Shown here piece after piece: positions 1 through 6,055 of a stretch of DNA of 6,055 bases (positions are counted from its first letter, which is position 1; each line of letters opens with the position of its first letter). Under the pieces are notes generated by a model that saw nothing but the letters and a program-made list of their open reading frames with translations, made no database searches and was not told the origin of the DNA. This DNA comes from an uncultured Collinsella sp. (GTDB taxonomy: Bacteria > Actinomycetota > Coriobacteriia > Coriobacteriales > Coriobacteriaceae), in contig URZJ01000116.1 of the NCBI GenBank assembly GCA_900552395.1, positions 1 through 6,055 on the forward strand. The letters are read 5' to 3'. A program made the translations under genes and the position numbers.

Positions 1-1474
<1,474 letters not shown>

Positions 1475-1480
1475 AGTCAA

Positions 1481-5006
<3,526 letters not shown>

Positions 5007-5015
5007 CAGGTTTTT

Positions 5016-5022
5016 CCTCCTT
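5016..5022 (-). promoter_or_regulatory. Ribosome binding site of rpoB
   Basis: AAGGAGG is a perfect match to the anti-Shine-Dalgarno core. It lies 9 bases upstream of GTG 5006 and supports the GTG start of rpoB, whose translation begins MTYAYTATERKRVSFGK, as expected for the family. Confidence 0.9.
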
Positions 5023-5042
5023 CACGGAAATGCTCGGTGGGT

Positions 5043-5063
5043 TGGCGAGGCATAGCTTCGCCA
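5043..5063 (-). other. Hairpin in the rpoB 5' leader
   Basis: In the minus-strand transcript TGGCGA pairs with TCGCCA across 9 bases. Inside, two more GC pairs can form around a UAU loop after an A-C mismatch. There is no U-tract after it, so it is not an intrinsic terminator. It lies between the candidate promoter and the ribosome binding site, about 36 bases upstream of the start codon, and could affect mRNA stability or elongation. Function is not shown by the sequence. Confidence 0.45.
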
Positions 5064-5079
5064 GTTATCGCAACCTAAT

Positions 5080-5107
5080 AGTTTATCAGGTACCGACCGT
5101 TGGGCAA
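5080..5107 (-). promoter_or_regulatory. Candidate sigma-A-type promoter for rpoBC (extended -10)
   Basis: TTGCCC (5107-5102, 4 of 6 to TTGACA) is followed after 16 bases by TAAACT (5085-5080, 4 of 6 to TATAAT), which is preceded by TG one base upstream, an extended -10. Transcription would start near 5073, giving a leader of roughly 65-70 bases. It is the best match I found downstream of the galU terminator, but both hexamers are imperfect and no start site can be proven from sequence. Confidence 0.4.
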
Positions 5108-5184
5108 GAAAAGCCTTGACGCGATTGAGTTTTTGGAGTAGCAAAGTTTTTCGACAGAAAACACGCAGGTAGATGTATGTATAT

Positions 5185-5198
5185 CGAACATCTGTTCA
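5185..5198 (-). promoter_or_regulatory. LexA-box-like palindrome upstream of rpoB
   Basis: The minus strand reads TGAACAGATGTTCG, which matches 13 of 14 positions of the Gram-positive LexA (SOS) operator consensus CGAACRNRYGTTYG; only the first base differs. The core GAAC-N4-GTTC is perfect. A further GTTC half-site lies at 5214-5211. The box is about 180 bases upstream of the rpoB start and about 100 bases upstream of the candidate -10, between the galU terminator and that promoter. Binding by LexA is inferred from the motif only. Confidence 0.5.
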
Positions 5199-5240
5199 TA
5201 TTTTTTCTGTGAACAGAGAGCCAGCAATCGCAGCTCTTAT

Positions 5241-5273
5241 AAAAAACGGGCGCGAACCGAGGTCCACGCCCGT
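5241..5273 (-). terminator. Intrinsic terminator after galU
   Basis: The minus-strand RNA forms a 12-pair stem, ACGGGCGUGGAC with GUUCGCGCCCGU, closed by a CUCG tetraloop and followed at once by six U residues (5246-5241, the first taking part in the stem). Two of the pairs are G-U, so the opposite strand would have A-C mismatches, which orients the terminator for minus-strand transcription. It starts 20 bases after the galU stop and should separate galU from rpoBC transcription. Confidence 0.9.
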
Positions 5274-5293
5274 AAATGTCGGTGCCCGAAGGC

Positions 5294-6055
5294 TTACTTG
5301 CGCATCAATCCGCCGCGCTCGTCGATGGCGTCCCAGAAGGCATCGGCAAAGCGGGGGTCGTTTGCAGCCATGAGGGCGTTAGTGGCCATCCAACCAGAGG
5401 GAGTGCCAGTGTCGTAGCCCGACAGCGGGTCGATGACGACGGCGTACATGGCCTCGCGGTCGAGCGAACGGGCCATGGCGTCGGTGAGCTGGATCTCGCC
5501 GCCCTTGCCGGCCTGCTGATCTGCCAGCAAGTCCATGACCAGCGGGCTCAGCAGGTAGCGACCGACGATGTACAGGTTGGACGGAGCCGCCTCGGGAGCG
5601 GGCTTCTCGACCAGACCGCCGATGCGCCAGACAGCGCCCGGCTCGGCATCGGCAACGCCCTCGGCGCCCTCGAGCGAACCGACGCGCTCGCCGGCGATAA
5701 CGCCGTAGCGGCTGACTTCCTCGGGCGAGCAAGCAGCGACGGCGATAACCGAAGCGCCACCGTGCTCCTTGGAAACGGCGAGCATCTTGTCGCAGATATC
5801 GCGGTTAGGCACAACGTAGTCGCCCAGAAGAACCAGGAAGTTCTCCCCTGCCACGGCGTCGGCAGCAGAGCGAATAGCATGGCCGAGGCCCTTGGGCTCG
5901 TACTGATAACGGAAGTCGACCGGCATACCGCCAGCGTGGGCGACGGCATCGGCATAGGCGTTCTTGCCGCGCTCGCGCAGCAGGTTCTCGAGCGAGCGAT
6001 CAGGCTGGAAGTAGTTCAGTAGCTCGGGCTTACCGGGAGAAGTAACGATGATGGC
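5294..6055 (-). CDS. galU: UTP--glucose-1-phosphate uridylyltransferase (GalU-type), C-terminal 253 residues
   Basis: GalU condenses UTP and glucose 1-phosphate to UDP-glucose and pyrophosphate, supplying cytoplasmic precursor for envelope polysaccharides, glycolipids and galactose metabolism. The visible part carries the family's ordered motifs: YEPKGLGHAI (about 52-61 of the visible residues), VLLGDYVV (75-82, with the Asp expected to bind metal), VEKP (149-152, the conserved Lys), APSNLYIVGRYLLS (157-170), GEIQLTDA (186-193) and DTGTPSGW (215-222). The frame is open to the window edge. GalU is usually about 290-300 residues, so some 45-50 residues, including the N-terminal GLGTR nucleotide-binding loop, lie outside. 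The ATG at 5926 is internal because homology continues upstream (AIIVTSPGK at the edge). A related sugar-phosphate nucleotidylyltransferase cannot be fully excluded without the N-terminus, but the motif set favours GalU. A terminator follows the stop by 20 bases. Confidence 0.9.
   Translation of the reverse strand, partial: AIIVTSPGKPELLNYFQPDRSLENLLRERGKNAYADAVAHAGGMPVDFRYQYEPKGLGHAIRSAADAVAGENFLVLLGDYVVPNRDICDKMLAVSKEHGGASVIAVAACSPEEVSRYGVIAGERVGSLEGAEGVADAEPGAVWRIGGLVEKPAPEAAPSNLYIVGRYLLSPLVMDLLADQQAGKGGEIQLTDAMARSLDREAMYAVVIDPLSGYDTGTPSGWMATNALMAANDPRFADAFWDAIDERGGLMRK

Noticed and set aside
5117..5145. Plus-strand TTGACG as a -35 box for a divergent promoter
   Set aside because: The sequence about 17 bases downstream (TAGCAA) is a poor -10, and no gene lies ahead in that direction within the window.
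5173..5373. A 66-codon plus-strand open frame across the spacer and the galU end
   Set aside because: It crosses the galU terminator and enters galU antisense, has no good ribosome binding site, and its composition changes sharply at the galU boundary.
5276..6022. A 248-codon plus-strand open frame opposite galU
   Set aside because: It is codon-aligned with galU, which has clear conserved motifs; the antisense product has none.

Overview
The window is a high-GC bacterial chromosome segment. All three recognisable genes lie on the minus strand, so transcription runs from high to low coordinates. They are galU (C-terminal 253 residues), rpoB (complete in extent but frameshifted) and rpoC (N-terminal 491 residues). 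The RpoB and RpoC sequences, the lack of the large E. coli-type inserts in RpoB, the acidic RpoB tail and the strong G/C third-position bias suggest an actinobacterium of the class Coriobacteriia, probably Collinsella-like. That placement is by recognition, not by a database search.

Layout in transcription order: 6055-5294 is galU, whose first ~45-50 codons lie outside the window. 5273-5241 is a strong intrinsic terminator ending the galU transcript. 5240-5007 is an AT-rich spacer holding a LexA-box-like palindrome (5198-5185), a candidate extended -10 promoter (5107-5080), a leader hairpin (5063-5043) and a consensus Shine-Dalgarno. 5006-1481 is rpoB with a GTG start. After a 6-base gap, rpoC starts at GTG 1474 and runs off the left edge. 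The rpoC ribosome binding site lies inside the last codons of rpoB, so the two subunits are probably translationally coupled.

RpoB (beta) and RpoC (beta') form the catalytic core of RNA polymerase. GalU makes UDP-glucose and is functionally unrelated; the terminator between them argues that rpoBC is its own transcription unit here, not an extension of the classical rplKAJL-rpoBC operon.

The main oddities are: (1) a frameshift in essential rpoB at a short CG-repeat near 4321-4330, inside an imperfect 12-codon tandem repeat; (2) an 8-residue expansion of beta fork loop 2, next to the rifampicin pocket and the downstream DNA fork; (3) a near-perfect LexA/SOS-type palindrome upstream of rpoB; (4) galU as the upstream neighbour of rpoB in place of rplL. 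I found no mobile element, CRISPR array, RNA gene or evident new multi-gene system.
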